NCBI GenBank assembly: GCA_017449525.1 | Contig: JAFTFL010000018.1 | Location: 1-64,000, forward strand | DNA from: Bacteroidales bacterium | Lineage (GTDB): Bacteria; Bacteroidota; Bacteroidia; Bacteroidales; P3 | DNA: 64,000 bases | Direction of reading: 5' to 3' | In this document: positions 63,261 through 64,000 of the stretch, one piece after another | Numbering within the stretch: the stretch's first letter is position 1 | Layout: each line of letters opens with the position of its first letter | Notes under the pieces: generated by a model | The model's input: the letters and a program-made list of their open reading frames with translations, nothing else | What the model was told of the DNA's origin: nothing | Databases searched by the model: none | Position numbers and translations under genes: made by a program

Positions 63261-64000
63261 TCAATAGCCCAGTATTTTAAGCATCGACTTATGGCTCTGC
63301 TCCTTGGCAAACAATTTGGTGGTATACTCTCCCTGCTCATCTTTATCAATGATGATGTGTTTGGGTGCAGGTATGAGGCAATGCTGAATGCCACCATAAC
63401 CGCCCAAACTCTCTTGGTACGCCCCCGTATGGAAGAAACCAATATAGAGTGGTTCATCCTTCTGCAACTTCGGCAGGAAGATGGCGTTGGCATGGGAGTC
63501 GGCATTGTAGAAGTCCTCACTATCGCACGTCAAACCGCCGAGAAAGACACGCTGATACTCGCAATCCCAATGGTTTATCGGCAGCATAATAAAGCGCTGA
63601 TTGATGCCCCACGTATCGGGCAGCGTAGTGATAAAAGACGAATCTATCATGTACCACAGCTCGCGGTCGTTCTGCTGTTTCTGGTCAAGAATAGAATAGA
63701 GTGTAGCACCGCTTTCGCCAACCGTGAACGACCCGAACTCGGTGAAGATATTGGGCTCCTCGACACCTCGGTTGGTGCAGATGGCCTTAATCTGCGCAAG
63801 TATCTCTTCAGCCATGTACTCGTACTCGTAGTTAGATGCCAAAGAGTTCTTGATGGGAAACCCACCCCCTATGTTGAGAGAATCCAACTCAGGACAGATT
63901 TGCTTCAAATCGCAGTAGACATTAACACACTTGGCCAACTCATTCCAGTAGTAGGCCGTATCGCGTATACCCGTATTGATAAAGAAATGAAGCATCTTGA
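63261..64000 (-). CDS. speA: Biosynthetic arginine decarboxylase, C-terminal part (5' end outside window)
   Basis: The frame is open to the right edge, so only about 246 C-terminal residues are present of the ~630 expected. LNIGGGFPIKNSLAS matches the PLP-phosphate-binding glycine loop of the fold III decarboxylases. FTEFGSFTVGESGATLYSI, PINHWDCEYQRVFLGGLTCD (with the active-site Cys-Asp) and FFHTGAYQESLGGYGGI match SpeA. The enzyme makes agmatine from arginine in polyamine synthesis. The visible stop is 40 nt before the FKBP gene start region on the same strand. Confidence 0.9.
   Translation of the reverse strand, partial: KMLHFFINTGIRDTAYYWNELAKCVNVYCDLKQICPELDSLNIGGGFPIKNSLASNYEYEYMAEEILAQIKAICTNRGVEEPNIFTEFGSFTVGESGATLYSILDQKQQNDRELWYMIDSSFITTLPDTWGINQRFIMLPINHWDCEYQRVFLGGLTCDSEDFYNADSHANAIFLPKLQKDEPLYIGFFHTGAYQESLGGYGGIQHCLIPAPKHIIIDKDEQGEYTTKLFAKEQSHKSMLKILGY

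Overview
The window looks like a chromosomal segment of a Bacteroidota (order Bacteroidales) bacterium, possibly Prevotella-like; genus and species cannot be fixed from sequence alone. Support: repeated promoters of the Bacteroides type (-33 TTTG, 19-20 nt, -7 TAnnTTTG), a short primary sigma factor without region 1.1, an exported protein with a gliding/type IX secretion (CHU_C type B) C-terminal domain, a giant secreted FN3/jelly-roll adhesin, many lipoproteins with short lipoboxes, an UpxY-like NusG paralogue and single-chain PurL.

Layout. 1-12127 (minus): one open frame of at least 4,042 codons running off the left edge, a secreted repeat adhesin with 13 copies of a ~266-residue FN3 plus jelly-roll unit. 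12128-13422: gene-poor spacer with palindromic repeats. 13423-15809 (plus): rplY, a HAD phosphatase and era. 26439-15996 (minus): a same-strand run ffh, folD, queE, polyprenyl-phosphate-type glycosyltransferase, GT-C/TPR membrane protein, acyltransferase, purL. 26860-29116 (plus): rpoD, rsmG, NusG paralogue. 29196-33637: potassium uptake trkA-trkH-trkH. 33777-37763: ftsE, an OmpA-like protein, a FemAB-like transferase, rlmH, a flavoprotein. 38259-41679: a polysaccharide flippase, an aldehyde dehydrogenase, ogt.

43681-41725 (minus): a compact operon of three small lipoproteins with the same five-cysteine pattern around a MauE/DoxX-thioredoxin fusion. This is the best candidate for an undescribed system. 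Divergent from it is a 1,239-residue type IX-secreted PKD/CHU_C protein. 47713-49429 (minus): a DUF362-like lipoprotein and a lipoprotein flavodoxin. 49691-51571: a GH20 hexosaminidase homologue whose catalytic Asp-Glu pair is not conserved. 54707-51879 (minus): a glycine-rich repeat adhesin that ends abruptly, with a small exported protein upstream. 60577-55686 (minus): TonB-domain protein, DUF4412-like protein, ftsK, O-methyltransferase. 60758-62333: tRNA-Ser, a ~950-bp spacer with 22-nt degenerate tandem repeats, two identical tRNA-Asn genes and a small membrane protein. The right edge holds an FKBP lipoprotein and the 3' part of speA.

Much of the window is cell-envelope biology: surface adhesins, lipoproteins, glycan-lipid enzymes, a flippase and potassium import, mixed with housekeeping translation, tRNA/rRNA-modification and division genes. 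Domain names come from reading motifs, not from database searches.
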